Assembly: GCA_963920765.1 (NCBI GenBank)
Contig: OY987249.1
Span: 8,494,817 to 8,558,816, forward strand
Reading direction: 5' to 3'
Source of the DNA: Ulota crispa
Lineage: Eukaryota; Streptophyta; Bryopsida; Orthotrichales; Orthotrichaceae
DNA length: 64,000 bases
Shown here in pieces: positions 12,001 through 25,140 of the stretch. Position 1 is the stretch's first letter. Each line of letters starts with the position of its first letter. A program made the translations under genes and the position numbers. The notes under the pieces are model-generated. The model ran no database searches. It was not told the origin of the DNA and saw only the letters and a program-made list of their open reading frames with translations.

Positions 12001-15000
12001 AAACTCTTAAGGTATACCAGTGCTTTATGTAGAGATCTGCCAAGTGATTCGTGAAGAGTACTGTGTTCCAGGTCTATTTGCTTGAGCTTGCATATAAAAT
12101 CCTCCTACTAACCATGATTATGATTTGTAATTGACATGGAATGAATTGTGTTCCTCAGGCTATGGTTTCTGAGGCCAATTCTGGACTTGAACGTTCTCAA
12201 CGATCGGCTTGATTCCGTATCCTGTTTATCTCTCATCTGTTTATCTATCTTCAGAAGGTTCTAGTTGTATCTGTTATTGAGAGATGTATAGCATATTTTG
12301 TATCCGTTAACCTTATCAAACCAGATTTCAGCATTCAGATGCTCCCAAGAGTTGGTGTCTGCGTTGCGAAGTACTTTAAAACGCATAAAAGACATCCCTA
12401 AGCTTCTGAAGGTACCAGTGAAATAGAGCCCCATTTTGCGCTTGTGGAATGGCGATGACCGTTTGATCTTTTGATCCTAGTCGGAAGCCTCAAGAGTTAT
12501 GCTAGAGTTAAGGTCAAGATACTATAGCTGGCTCTTCTTCAAGTTAGGGCATTCTCGAGTTCTGAAGTGCAGTAATACCTTGAGGCAAAGCTCTTCTCTG
12601 GCATGAAATCCACGTTATATCAAGACAAACGTGGTATGTTTGTGGTGGACAGAAAATTAACTCGCCGTGCTCAGCAGTGACCTCAAAGGACTGGGCAGTT
12701 TTCACTGAGGTAACGTCAAAGCGTATCGTCTAACTTTTTGACGGATTTTAGAGTTGATTAGATTATTCAAATTGCATTTCTCTGTTTGACGTTGCCGTGA
12801 TGTGCTTTACAGAGTGTCAGTGCTCTTATCCACATTCGAGCGTTGTTTGAAGTAGCGATATCACAGAAAAATCAACTTCAAGTTTCTTTGGTCAATCTTC
12901 AAATTGTCAAAAAGGTACCCAGGGTTCTAATAATATAAACTGAAAAGATTGTGACTGTATCCATATGGTCTGTTTCTGCACTTTCAGTAACACATGCCAT
13001 TCAACTATTAAAAAGTGACATTTTTAGTTGGATTACTATCCAATTTATATGCTCGGTGAACGCTCATAAGTCGGAATACTGATCTATCTCTGTCATGATG
13101 GACGAAAAGATGTTTTGTTTTGAAAGCGCCTCTAATTTAGTTGTATTTGCTTTTCAAATTCAGGTTGCGAGTCAAATTACGGAGGACCTCATCTACATGA
13201 ATGGCATGGTGAGCTGCCGTTTATGCCTGAGCTGTAGAATTAAAGGTCGGAGTTTAAAGAGGTTCTATTTTCAAAGGTAGGTTGTAAGGGTAGATATTGG
13301 TGAAGTGGAGCACCTTTGGAAAAATTTCTGCTTGAGGATGTAAACGCTTTCCGTAGACTGCCGTCGGACATAGGAAAATGTTGGCGAACCCGTACGCAAA
13401 GTCACACTTGCGATCTGAAGATTTTCAGGTAGCAGGCGTCATCGACCATAATCAGAGATGTGGAGATTCGTCCGAAACAATGGTTGCTTACGGAATCTGT
13501 GAAGAGGTTCTTTCGACCATCCTGAAACTTGCAACTGACTTACCAGCATAATTTCGTTAGGCTCCACAAATTGAGTTCATTCGGAACTTTTACCGTCAGG
13601 TTTAGGCAGCTATGCATTAACTAATAAAATTTTCCTTCTATTGTGATCAGCTTGACGAATTAAAAAATATTTTTGAGGGGCTTCCGGATTTCCTTAATCA
13701 GGTACGGTCATTCCCGTACTTTGCACGAATTTTAAAGCTGAACGTCGTGCTTATATTGAAAAAAATTAGCTGAGAATATATGAGCTATAATTCACCCACA
13801 AATTAACAGCCCACGCGTTAAGTAAATCTTATCAGGAATTTGAGTTGAACGGGTAGGTGATCTCTTCAGGTTACCACAATCGAGTTGAATGCTTTGGAAC
13901 TACAACTCAGCTCCAAAGAAGCTGCAATATGTTACATCCCTCAAGTTGGTAGTACTCTTGTTTACCCAGTTAGTGGATCAGATATGTACAAGATGTATCT
14001 CTTTCGGTCTCACTCATGATGCATATAATGGTGAATCTAAACAAATGAAGACTCAGTTCTATATCCTATTACGGTTCTCATAACTGCTTTCAGTCAATGA
14101 TTAGGTTACCTGCTGCGCTTCGAGACACATGTTCTTGACGAGTATACCCTTGAGCGTCGTCCAGACATTCAGTTAGCGGTGAGTAATTCTGTGTCCCTCA
14201 TTGTTCTGTAGATTTTAACTAGGAAATATCACGAAAATGGATCGTTTGTGTCCACATTCGTTCATGTTTCTGAGACTTGTATCGAGGGACTTAATTCATT
14301 CTCAATATGATTCGACTAACTTCTACAGCGTTGTTTTCTATTTTGGCCTGTTTGACTATTATCAGTAAAAATAATTCTGATCAATGGCGATGGTAATGTT
14401 TGGGCAATGTCCCAGTTCAAAGGAGGCATTGAAGGGGGTTACTGTTATCATACCTCGAAGACAAGGGAGCTGGATGAAGTGGTCGGAGATGTCTTTCATA
14501 AGATTAAGGGTATGGTTGGGAAGAGTCCTTTAAGAAACAGAAAGCAAGATGCTTTTGCTTAATGAATATAAAGACTAAGACGCTGATGTCTCAATAGCGC
14601 ATGTCGATAGTCAACCATGCCAGAGAGACACTGTGCTTAGTACTGGGCACAGATAGAATAATGTTGCTGACACATCTTGTGGCATATCTGATGCGAAATG
14701 TAATCAGATATGGAGCAAGCAATTTTAAGGGATTTGGAGCGAAGAGTTCTGGTTTATGCTTCGGCATTGCGCCAAGCAGCTGATGTGGCAGCAGAAATCG
14801 ACTGGTTAGCCCTTCCTGCTCGATGCTGACAATGTCTACGTTTCTCATTCCGTGATAGGCAGTAGTAAGCTGTCATGTATTATTTGAAAGGACATATTTG
14901 TATCATGAATCATTAATTTTCGATACATTTGAATGATTTGCTCGAGTTCAAGAAAAAAATTCTGAAAATTTTGTTGACCAATTGAGCGAGATGTGATCGC

Positions 15001-18000
15001 TCTTTGATTGACTTCTGCCTATTTCTGAAACATGGAAGCCTTGTTGCATTGAGCAACGTGGCTCACGACCAAAAGTACGTGCGTCCTCAATTGTCGGAGG
15101 ACAACGTCCTCATGATAAAAGCGGGAAGGTGTGCAATATATATCTCCGTGCTTCTAGATTTTCAACTTTGTCTACAGTGGGATTCCAGAAGTGTCTTAAG
15201 GGCAATGTCCACAATTGTGCTATGGTCAATTTTGAGGTGCAGGCATCCTCTCCAGGAGTGCACTGTCAACACATTTGTACCAAATGACACCAACATTGAC
15301 CAGTTTAGTGGTAAGCCTTTTTCACTTTCTTCATATCTGCGGGATCTGGGTTGGGCTCTGAGGCAGCAATCAACCTTGCATCATCGTATTGCGCTGGTTG
15401 CGTAAACCTTAATATCAGAGTATTGTCTGATCGACTATCCAGAACTCAGATGTTGGATAGTGCATAAAGCGTTTGATGAGCTTTTACAGTTGTTTATCAT
15501 CACCATGCAGGTCGTATTCATATTATATCTGGCCCTAACTACTCAGGCAAGAGCATTTACGCAAAGCAGGTGCATCTCCACAGAAGGAGCTTTTGAATAT
15601 CTCATGTTTAGGAGTCCCTTGCTCTCTCTTCTAGGATATGTCATTGCTGCACACTAATTTCGAATTAGGTTGGGACCCTTATTTGCAAGAATTTTTGAGC
15701 ATGACCTCAGCTGAGTCCTATTTTTTGTATAATCGAGAGGTCTGAATTGAAGTGGAATCTACACGAAATTATGCTCTTCTCCAGGTTGCTCTCATTGTGT
15801 TCCTGGCTCACATTGGAAGCTTTGTCCCGGCAGAGGCAGCAGAAATTGGCCTTACTGACAGGTAAACCATGCTAAATCAATGCAAATTCTGTTCTTTTCT
15901 TGTCTTTGCTTTGCCAAGTGCTGGTTTCTAACCTAGCAAATTTGGTATCTGTGTTGAAATGGACTGATATGTTAGGTTAGAAGATTCAAGAACCGGGAAC
16001 ATGCTAGTTCTGAACAAAAAAATTTCTGATTGAATTCCTCATTGTTGATATTCTACAGAATTTTCACGAGAATCTCTAGCAAAGAGACTATGGTTGTTCA
16101 GCAGTCTGCGTTCATGATTGACCTACATCAAATCGCCTTTATGCTGAGGTAAATGCAAAACACTAGAATAAAAAATCACACACAATGATAATTACACGAA
16201 TTGCACCTACTTTATTTTTCTGGTGAATGATGAGCGGATCGCAGCTGCTGCTCATTTTGTTCAAGTTATCTTCAAATGTCTGTCTTTTGGAATTTTTATA
16301 CAGAAGATGATTCGTAGTACTGACCTTCCTTGAATTGCCAGACACGCCACCCCAAGATCCCTGTGTGTAATTGACGAGTTTGGCAAGGGCACGTTGGTCC
16401 CAGGTATGAGAAACTGCTTGTCTGAAGAACGGGTAATTAGCATTCATAAGTTTTCTGTTTTTTACGAACAATGGGGATCATTAATTCTGACATTTCTAGC
16501 TTCTACGCGTGTAATGTAAATTAAACCTTAAATACGAATAGCATGAATTAATCCCCATATTTTCATTGCTAGATGGTGTTGGCCTACTTTGTGCAACCTT
16601 GCATCAACACGCTTCAGGTCAAGAAGTCACGCCCAAGGTAAGCTTTCCATCTGACATTTCAGTAAAGGCTTCTAGAAAGATTTCAGTCACCTTAGCAATT
16701 TCAAACTTTATTTCCCTTTCTTTATACAGGTTCTGGCATGTACACACTTCTGTGAAGTCTTCGATGAGAATTATTTACCAAAGGTACTTTCCTGAAATTC
16801 CAATATCAAAACGATGTTAATTCTCAGATAAAGGTTATATTATCTGTTAAATTTCTGTTAAAGATGTACTTCATTCCGTTTTGAAACTGGCAATTGTTTG
16901 AACCTCAGAATTTGGAACAATCAATTTGACCTAGCTTCTCTCTTTTTTGTGATGGTGGTAACAGTCGCATAACATCTCATTTTACACCATGAGTGTCTTA
17001 GAGCCGGAGAAGAGAGAAAATACTGGTAGCAATGTGGAAGAAATAATATTTCTTTATAGGTATGTACTCGCTCCACATGCCAACTATCTAATTAATTTCT
17101 TAGTAAGAGTATAATCAATCCGATAAGTGCAAACAGACCAATAGCGTAGCCCTGGATTTCTCTTCCATGGTAATGCATTTCTGGTTGTTGGCAACCTTTA
17201 TTGACAAAGGCGAGTTCATTTGTGTATACATATTAACATGTAATATTAACATTATTGTGAAAATTCGTGCACAGGCTCGTTTCTGGTCGCGTGGTTCCAA
17301 GCTATGGTACATTCCTTTGATCTGTTTTTAGATTACATATTGTATATAACCTAGCAATAGAGCGAAGCAGTGCCAGAAAATAAATACTAAAGACCTGGTT
17401 GTAGATTTGATATTTGATCATGGCAGATGTTATAAAGAAACCTTTGAAGCAAGAAGTTGTAGCCCAGAGAGCAATGTACTTGAGGTTCTGAAATCTCCTT
17501 TTAGGAAGATCAATTTCTAAATTTTGAAATTTGGCAGGTATACGTTGTGCCGAGCTTGCAGGTATAGTTGGCTTAAACTTGGTAGTACCTACTTTTCTTT
17601 GGACCTACTATTATTTCTGCAATTCGCACAGGATGTCAAACTTCGAGTTAGAATTATTTGTCAGGATCTGCGTCGTCCAGAAATAGTCATTTTTCTTCAC
17701 AGCCTCCTTATAACTAGTTTCACAATTTCTTGATACAGGTGTTCCTTCAGAGGTTTTAGAGAGATGCGTGGAAATCTTAGAATGCACAAAAGAAGGGAGG
17801 CCAATTGAACGACTTGGAACAAAGCGCACCACAACCATGGATCAGATCTATAAGGTGAATGACACTCAACTCTCGAGCGTGGTATCTGTACTAGTTGCTT
17901 ATGTTCATTAGGTATGTTCACACTTGGTGTTAAGAATGGTAGTAGCAACGGAAAATTAGATGCATTTGGGCACACCTCTAGATTGCATTCATATTGATAA

Positions 18001-18340
18001 TACCCCTCCTAACACCAAGTGTGAACATACCCTTAGTTGGAAGTTAGTGTCAGAACAGATCGAGGAATCTCTCTTTGGAGACAATGTGGTTGAATAGTTT
18101 CTACTCTATTTTCTCACCTTCAGAAATGACTTCCCCCTGGATTTGGGCTGAATTCTTCCTCTGTAATTACCTATTGAATTGCGCCCGTACTTTTCAGTAT
18201 TAATTTTGAAGAAGTATTCATACTCACGTCAATTTTTGGATTTTATGCAGACTATGGGAGAGCAGTTGCAGAATTTCAATTGCGAGAAGGATGACGTGAA
18301 TAAGTTCTTATCGGAAGCTTTTGCTCTTTTTGCCAGTTAG
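9044..18340 (+). CDS. MSH5: MutS homologue MSH5 (meiotic crossover protein), one-base disruption
   Basis: MSH5 pairs with MSH4 as a nuclear clamp stabilising meiotic recombination intermediates. Exons: 9044-9232, 9384-9415, 9548-9642, 9923-9933, 10035-10104, 10422-10497, 10858-10921, 11073-11227, 11426-11528, 11668-11695, 11980-12011, 12159-12216, 12325-12411, 12653-12709, 12813-12914, 13164-13208, 13429-13506, 13651-13701, 13870-13948, 14105-14178, 14416-14509, 14708-14804, 15039-15128, 15243-15310, 15511-15569, 15785-15861, 16059-16148, 16342-16403, 16573-16637, 16730-16783, 16965-17059, 17275-17306, 17538-17561, 17739-17854, 18251-18340. Phases chain throughout except at the exon 9/10 junction. 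Motifs: QPLVIYTSTK, WFLRPILDLN, Walker A GPNYSGKS (about residue 619), Walker B LCVIDEFGKGT, then EEIIFLYRLVSGRVVPSYG. Total 2599 nt, one more than 866 codons; plant MSH5 is slightly over 800 residues. The ATG at 9044 is the first giving the conserved VYMACIMQGSKLGMAYFDTE in phase; the N-terminal ~60 residues are less certain. Confidence 0.93.
9923..9933 (+). other. MSH5 11-nt micro-exon
   Basis: Between CCGCAG and GTATAT lies an 11-base exon completing I-K-Y-Q, which joins FPSLQL to AQPLVIYTSTK. Arabidopsis MSH5 has MVKYQ at the same place. Both flanking exons keep frame only if this micro-exon is included, so automated gene callers are likely to miss it. Confidence 0.85.
11426..11528 (+). 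other. MSH5 exon 9 with one surplus base
   Basis: The exon encodes GFLNVDAATHDALQIFQ, VDKH and MGIGKA, as expected for MSH5. It then reads AAAAGAAGG before the GTAAAG donor, which puts K-R-R where the family has K-E-G. The next exon (G FSLFGLLNK) needs phase 2, but this exon ends in phase 0. Removing one A from either of two AAAA runs near 11513-11524 would restore the phase. Either a homopolymer sequencing error or a real allele-specific frameshift explains this; all 34 other exons are intact, which favours an error. Confidence 0.75.
17911..18032. mobile_element. Tourist/Harbinger-like MITE in MSH5 intron 34
   Basis: A 122-bp element with a nearly perfect 22-bp inverted repeat: left GGTATGTTCACACTTGGTGT, right end ACACCAAGTGTGAACATACC plus one C. 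It is flanked by TTA at 17908-17910 and 18033-18035. TTA duplication and GG-starting termini fit the PIF/Harbinger superfamily. It sits between the last two coding exons and would be spliced out. Confidence 0.85.
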
Positions 18341-18826
18341 TTCGGATCTAGTACAATCAAATAGATACCTAGCTAACTGGAATTGCTAAATAGTTTACAA
18401 AAAAATTTGCAATTTTTGTAGGTCATGAATCGCGAGAGACGAACCTTAGTTAGATTGAATCCGTAACTTTGCTTTAACGTTTGCAAGACTAATGATTTGG
18501 CATAAGGATCTTCAGAAGAATCTACATAAAATGTCGTTTCTCCATCTGACACCAATTTCAACAGCCAGAACCAACTTTCAGGTGTAGAGTGTATACTAAT
18601 TTGATCTCATAAGCAGAAAAGGGCATCGGGTAAGAAAATTCTAGCTCAACACGCAATCAGAAACTGATCAATGTCAAGCAGTGTAGTACTGCGTCAGTTA
18701 TAATCGGAGCCGGAGAGGTAAATATTATTGCAGAGTCTTATCAGACGTGAAGTTCTAGCAAAAAAATGGATAGCTTTAGAGCTCTACACTAGCATTCCGT
18801 TTCAAGACAAGGAAAAATGGAAGGAA

Positions 18827-19232
18827 TTAACCCCTGAAGGGCCCGAACACCCTTTGCAGCCGTAATGTGCTGTTGTGCTGGTATTCGGGGATGTTGCGGC
18901 ATTTTCAAATTTTTGTGTACACTGACAACTTGTAGGAAATTTCAAGCCAGATCTGATTGTGCATTTTTTTGAGAAGAAATTTTATCAAATTTTGCAGGTT
19001 GAGGTTTGTATCCGCACTTGCATACGGTATAGGTATGATACTTGCTTTCTACCTTGTCAATCCTCCCCTCCACAGCAACACAAGTCGTACGAGACATGTG
19101 GCCGTATTGCGGACTTGCATGGCTCATCTCTGGTGGCCCAGCGCCTATTAAAGTCACCTAAACCATGCGTATCTCGGTGTAGTACAGATACGTACCTGTA
19201 TCTTGGAGGCCCAAGGGCCCTTCAGGGGTTAC
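18827..19232. mobile_element. TTAA-flanked piggyBac-like element, copy 3 (subfamily B)
   Basis: Left end TTAACCCCTGAAGGGCCCGA, right end AAGGGCCCTTCAGGGGTTAC: an inverted repeat of about 20 bp. One TTAA is intact and the other is TTAC. The left interior 'ACACCCTTTGCAGCCGTA' matches subfamily B copies at 39700-40115 and 62674-62904. It lies under 500 bp past the MSH5 stop codon, possibly within or just beyond its 3' UTR. Confidence 0.75.
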
Positions 19233-19756
19233 GAAAGAACTGCCCAGACTATTGAGCACTTTGCCATCCTCCAGTCAGCTTGTTGGCAAGATTCCCTTTC
19301 CAATCGTGTGAACCATCTCCCACGAGCAGCGAATCTGTTTCCTCCTGCCAACGATTATCAACGAGGAAATCAAATCTGTCAAAGGAGATGTTGCAATGGG
19401 CTCTTGGATCTACAACTGAATTAGATTCGACCCACTGAAGATCGATTGATCAAGATTACAAGCTTGTTGATCGATTTTAGCGATTCAATAGTATTCAATT
19501 AACACTATCTTGCAGGCGAGTTACTATCAACACTCCGAATGGCTCTATTGAGCAGAGGTAAGCATCCTATCAAACTAAAACGGGTGCGAATTGCAGCTAC
19601 TTCTCGAAAACATATGAAACAAGCACGCTGATCCATACTGACCCGCCCAACCCACAAAAATGTTTGAATAATAACCATTTCAGCAGCCAGGTATGAACTC
19701 GGAATCCTGAACAGACTATACAGGCAAGAAATTGTCTCGTCGATTACAGTGAAGTA

Positions 19757-20273
19757 ACCTTACTCATACCCGAGCGTTTAAGGGTTTAGGGTACTTCAAA
19801 GTCTCGGAAAATTCAGGAAAAAAATCCGTAGGGTTGGCCTTTCAACAAGCTGTCATGGAACGTCATTTTTGTGGAAAAAAATGCTGTAATTTATTTTATA
19901 CTAAAGGGCAAAGTTATAGCTCATAGGGTCCATAAAAACAACTATAGACTAATCTTGAAACTACTTGGTTGTGTTACTATAACATCACTTGATGGTTCCA
20001 ATCCCAACCCTCCCAAACCAGCTTAGCAATTGACATGTGGTAACATTACAAAGAAACCATGGTGGAATTGACAAAAAAATGTAACCTAATCTACAGTAAC
20101 TGTAGATTAGGTCACATTTTTTTGTCAATTCCACCATGATTTCCTCATAGTGTAAGATTTGCTTGTGCAAGTAATGTTCTACTCCATTTTGGGTTCACAA
20201 TGAGTGGTAAACACCTCAAATGTAGGGGTCGGCTTTTGGGACTAGTCGGGATTGGGTGTGTTTACCTTAGCAG
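19757..20273. mobile_element. MITE family T1 copy 1, interrupted by a hairpin MITE
   Basis: The segment is the inverted counterpart of 33950-34345. Its ends are related inverted repeats (ACCTTACTCATACCCG on the left, GGGTGTGTTTACCTTAG on the right). The body carries 'ccaatcccaaccctcccaaa' and 'gcaaagttatagctcatagg'. A second, hairpin element splits it at about 20041-20155. Superfamily not determined. Confidence 0.7.
20041..20155. mobile_element. Near-perfect hairpin MITE
   Basis: Arms at 20053-20097 and 20099-20143 are complementary over about 45 bases with two or three mismatches and a one-base loop. The centre reads CTACAGTAACTGTAG. Weaker pairing extends outward to about 20041 and 20155. 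The homologous T1 copy at 33950-34345 lacks this piece, reading straight from 'gcaaatcttgct' to 'acatgtcagctt', so it is an insertion. Confidence 0.85.
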
Positions 20274-21344
20274 TACTACATATATGCTCTATGGAAGGAT
20301 GTAGCCAAGTATGAAGCAAATAAAACATTGTGGTGAAACCAAATATTTTTATATTCACACATGTTTTGGATAGAAATTATTAGTATATCTCTATATTATA
20401 CTATTTTCACCTAATTCTAGCAAATTCATTAAGTGTTTTAACAAAAATAGGAATTACTTGGCAATACAATTCTTGGTTTTTGAGCCATTCATTGCTAGAT
20501 TATAATCGTGACTTATTTGGTACATTTTTTCATTATATTGGCCAATGAAAAAAAAGGCTTAATTCTCACTATGTTATAAAACCTTCAAGTTCTCTGAGTT
20601 TGATTTTTGATAGGTTGAAAATTGGGACTTAGAGCTTCACACAAAGTCTAAGTTCCTAATCCTAATTCGTTGTAAAAATTTTATAGGAAAAACTCTTTTG
20701 GAAAGTTTTGGCAAACGGAAAAAGTGCATTTTTGCTTCAAAAGCTAGATCTAAGAGAAAAAGAAAAAGAAAACTCGATTAGAAAGCCAAGTTCCAACATT
20801 TTTTTTGTATTGGATATTCATAAGTTTTTTTAATCCAAAAGAAAACTATCATCCACTTTGGTGGATGAACGGATAGTTTCAAAGTAACATTGTATTCATT
20901 GTAATGAATGAGTTTTATTCTTCCAACTCTCTTATAAGACAATTGAGGTATGCTTTGCATTTGTGTTATTGACTTTCAGCAATAGCTATCTTTCCAAATT
21001 TGCTTTCCTTAAAAACACTATTTCTACAATTGGGTTTGCACAATGTTTCATGTCTAGATTCTATAAGTCCTAGTCCAATGCCAAGTCCTAACTTTTGTGG
21101 TTGGAAATGGAAAAAATATACATATTAATATTTTGCATCAACTTTTAAATAAAAATTTTTGGAACATGCCTCTTGGATTTGATTTTATGTTGTTTCTACA
21201 TCTAGGTTTGACTTTTGAAATCAAAAATTTAAGTTTTAGATGATAAAATTTTAAATATGTGGTGACATGTATGCATTATTTACTAAATGAAATGGAGCTT
21301 GGACTAGGTGTAATATGATGTTAGAAGTTTCAACTTTTAACCTC

Positions 21345-22724
21345 TTAACCCTTAAAGGATTGTTTGTCTATTCAAGGGACAAATGGGTTTTGGGCATGTA
21401 TCTATGGTTAAACTACTTTGTGTGATTTTTTGAAACTTTCATTGTAGGTGGGCAATTCAAAGATTTATGTGAGCATCTAAATTTTTCTTCATTCTGACAT
21501 TTGATGAAGAAGTTATGCAAAAATTTATGAAAATTTGGGGAGGAATACTTGTCCGGGCAGCCCAAAAACTTCTTTAAAAATTACATTTTTAAAAAATAAA
21601 AACTTGAAATTGGTTATTTAGAATTTGTAATACACAAGAAGCTTTTAATCATTCAATTTCAATCAATGAGATGAAAGTTATGAGGAGTTTTTGCTTGCGG
21701 GCAATTATGGTATCTCAACTATAAAATAAAGGAGAAATTACAAATAGGGGCATGAAAACGTAAAATATTACAAATAGGGTCGCAATTTCAAAATAATTAC
21801 AAATAGGGGCACGATTTCAAAAAAGTTTAATTTTTTGTATTTTTTTTGTTTGGACATTGGTTGATTTAGACACTTCACATTAAATGTTAGCTAATTTCCA
21901 AAAAACCTAAAGGACTCTCCAAATCAAGCCTCAATAAAGAAATTTTAGTAAAGGGGATGGCAATTTTTGGAGATTATCAAGTTTTTAGAAAGTTAGCTAA
22001 CATTTAATGTGATGTGTCTAAATCATCCAGTGTCCAAATGAAAAAAAAAATTACAAAAAATTACACCTTTTTTTTGAAAACGTGCCCCTATTTGTAATTA
22101 TTTTGAAACTGCGCCCCTATTTGTAATATTTTACTTTTTCATGCCCCTATTTGTAATTTCCCCTAAAATAAACTTTGAAGTCCTTTATTTACTCAATTTT
22201 CAATATTTTGGAAAAAAAAATTAAACCAAAGGAAGTAGATTACTTATCACAACATTATAGCTTTGGAATTTGCATTTTTCATTTCAATAATTAAATTCTT
22301 AACACTATAGTGTTTTGACTCATTCTCTACTTCTTTTTACTCAGTATTTTTTTCCTATGTATTGTATAGTTCTTGTAGATTTGAAAATTCTCCCACATAA
22401 ACCTAACTCGATCTCCTACATGGGAAAAATAAACCTCAACTTTGGGTTTAGCAATTTTTATGATATAAGAGTGGTCAAAGGCATCTAAAATTTCTAGGTA
22501 GCATGGAATAAAACATTTTTATTCACTTTAGATATAAATATCTTACTCCTCTCCATCTAGATTAACCTGATTTTTTTCCCACAAGTTCCTCTAGTAGTTT
22601 GGGGCAAGATCCTATGGTTGGATTTCAGAAAGAAAAAAAATTCTCTACTTTTCTACTCATTCCCTCAGAAGTGGCAGTTTACAATGACTTTTATAAAAGA
22701 AAGGTCCCAATCCTTTAGCAATCA
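21345..22724. mobile_element. TTAA-flanked piggyBac-like element, copy 4 (subfamily A, reversed, with nested MITE)
   Basis: The element begins TTAACCCTTAAAGGATTG. Its interior is the reverse complement of the copy at 5394-6334 and of 31829-32749. The far end is degraded (CCAATCCTTTAGCAATCAA near 22708-22726), so that boundary is approximate. A 433-bp MULE-like MITE is inserted at 21731-22163. No coding region. Confidence 0.65.
21731..22163. mobile_element. MULE-like MITE, family M2, with exact 9-bp duplication
   Basis: Terminal inverted repeats of about 90 bp, starting GGAGAAATTACAAATAGGGG and ending CCCCTATTTGTAATTTCCCC. TAAAATAAA is found exactly at both 21722-21730 and 22164-22172. The AAATTACAAATAGGGGC block recurs three times within each arm, giving short subterminal repeats. 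It interrupts the copy 4 element and is therefore younger than it. Confidence 0.92.
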
Positions 22725-22729
22725 AAATT

Positions 22730-25140
22730 AAAAAATTAATGGACCTTGGAATTTAACTTGTAAAGCAATTGGCAATTTTGAGACCAAAATTGCATGAAAT
22801 TGTGACCTTTCAAAAAGACAACCTATAATGATCTTTTGGCAAGCTAATTTGATTTGGTCCCTAGAAAATATCCTTTTCAAACCCTAATTCCTTGCTACTA
22901 ACTAGATTAAAAATGATTGTTTTTTATTTTTTAGGCAAGGTAAAAAGAGAGAAAATTTGATTTCAATGACTTGAATCTCCAAATCTTGTGCTCTTGTACC
23001 TAGCAACTCTTGGGGTTCCATTGCAAAAGTTTGTTGAGATTAAATAAGAAAAAAACCAAACTAAATGGACAAATCTATAAAAAAAAATGATTTGTAAAAG
23101 TGGTTTAGTAAATTCATCCTACAAAGTGTAAACTTTGAAAGTGCAAAATAATAGTAATCTTGTTTCTTTTGGAAAATGAAAATAGCAAAAACATCTAGCT
23201 AACACTTTAATCTTTGTCAACCATGAAAAAAACAAAAATCATAAAGCATAACACTTGGATTTAGAAAATTTTGATATTGAACTTTTTTATTTTTTGGATG
23301 CTACTCAAAAGTTGAAAATTTGTTATTCAAAGCTCATAAGTCCATTTCATGTGCTTGTTTATGTTGTAACTCTTAGGAATATGTTGCATGGGTATGTTAA
23401 ATGTATGTGAGAAATTTTTCAAATCAATGGACCTTTTTTGCAGCTATCCAAACTACCCCAATTTGAGAAAGAAATCACATATTACATCAAGACTTCTTGC
23501 CATTTTGTTCAAAAGTTTAGAAAGTTAGTGCACCAAAAAAGTACATCTTGCACACAAGTTCTATCAAAAATTCATAAGAACTCATGCCAAATTTTGTTTA
23601 GAGCTAGATGCCCAAACTTCCCATGTTACCACAAAACCTTGTTTGCTCTTGTAAGAGTTAAGCTGTAGTGTGATCTCCCCTAAGAGCATTTTTCTACTTG
23701 TGTAACTTCAATGTAAACTTTCTTCTAATTGCAAACATAGCTAATAATTTATCCAAATTTTTATAAGCTTGTTACTTGATTGCAATATTTGGCAACTATA
23801 GGTGCTCACATCTTCACAATGTAATATTTAGTAGCATTTGATGAGATTATATCCACAAATTGAAGTGTCTTAGACAAACTTCTGAATTAAACTTTTTGAT
23901 GACCTTTCCCATGTTAATTATAAAAGCTCCAAGACATTCATCATCAATGAAACATTGAAATTAATAACTTAAGGACTAAGTTTGCATATTTGGAACAACA
24001 AATGAATTTAAACATAACCTCATGCATACAATGACAAGTTATTTTACCCTTAGTATTGACTTCAATAAAACTAACTGAACATTTTAAAAACTGACCAGAG
24101 CTTAACATTGTAAAGTTGAAGAATTTGGTCTCTAGTACTTTTGGATGGTAGAAAAAATCAACAAGACACATGGCTGCTCCACATTTAGTTGTAGTTAGAA
24201 TGAATAATTTCAAAGGTCTTCAAGCACTTCACAATATCTTCGAGCCCCAAATACTAGTAAATCTTGTAGTAGTCCTTGTACTACGACCCCTAACAATGTT
24301 TTGGCACACATTCATGCTCGGATTTGTCAAGTATTTCTAGTAACAACAAAATACGTACGATTTCTCAAGAATCTCCACCAACAACAAAAATAACCTGATA
24401 CTAAATTCATTTGTTTTCTGGACTGGCAAAAGAGTTAGGTTAATAATACCTGTCTCAAGCTACCCGAAATTCCACATCATCACAGTTGAAAACAATTATC
24501 AACATTTATTCTCAGTACTAGTCCACGCTCTTTTCATTTGGATTTCCACTACTTCATAATTCATGATCAGATCCCGTAATCGAAATTATTTGGATCTTGA
24601 ACACAGGAAATGAAAGGTCACAATCTCGTAATCAAAGCACGGGCATTTAGTAAAGTGAGTTCATTTTTCCGACTTTCATTACAGCCTGTTGGTTACAGCA
24701 ATGCCCTCGCACAATCACCTCTGATCAACTGCTTTGTCTTGCTCAAAACTGTTGAATCCTAATCAGGTAAGAGGTTCATAAATCGACCATTTAAGCTTAG
24801 TACCCAACTCATCAATGACAGTAATCGATAGTAATATATATTTGAAGGAACATGTCACTCCTAGAGTCAGTGAATGCAACTAGACCCCAAGCAGTGAATG
24901 CAATTAGACCCCAAGCAGAATTCAAGCCTCCTATCTTAATCCTCAAACGTCTAAGCGTGCCGCTCCAACCAGTACAATACAAGGCTTATTTACTGTATTT
25001 GGAATGATTTCACACCTTTACTACATTTGAGATTAACCAAGAAGTTGAAATATAGATCAATGCGATTCTAGTGAGCTATTTCAAATCCCAAACAAAAACT
25101 TCTTGTTGGTAGCAAATGTCAACTATATGACAACGTACAT
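22730..25140. other. No recognisable gene; AT-rich
   Basis: The 2.4 kb are strongly AT-rich with only short open frames, none recognised. A 24-bp direct duplication (gtgaatgcaaYtagacccca...) lies at about 24870-24917. A solitary TTTAAGGGTTAA end at 25158-25169 suggests a degraded TTAA-type element whose other end I could not find. Confidence 0.5.

Noticed and set aside
13277-13340. Candidate MSH5 exon starting VVRVDIGEVEHLW after AAAGGTAG
   Set aside because: The next exon at 13429 (VAGVIDHNQRCG) aligns directly to the family after YMNGM and keeps phase; including the candidate adds non-homologous residues and runs to a stop.
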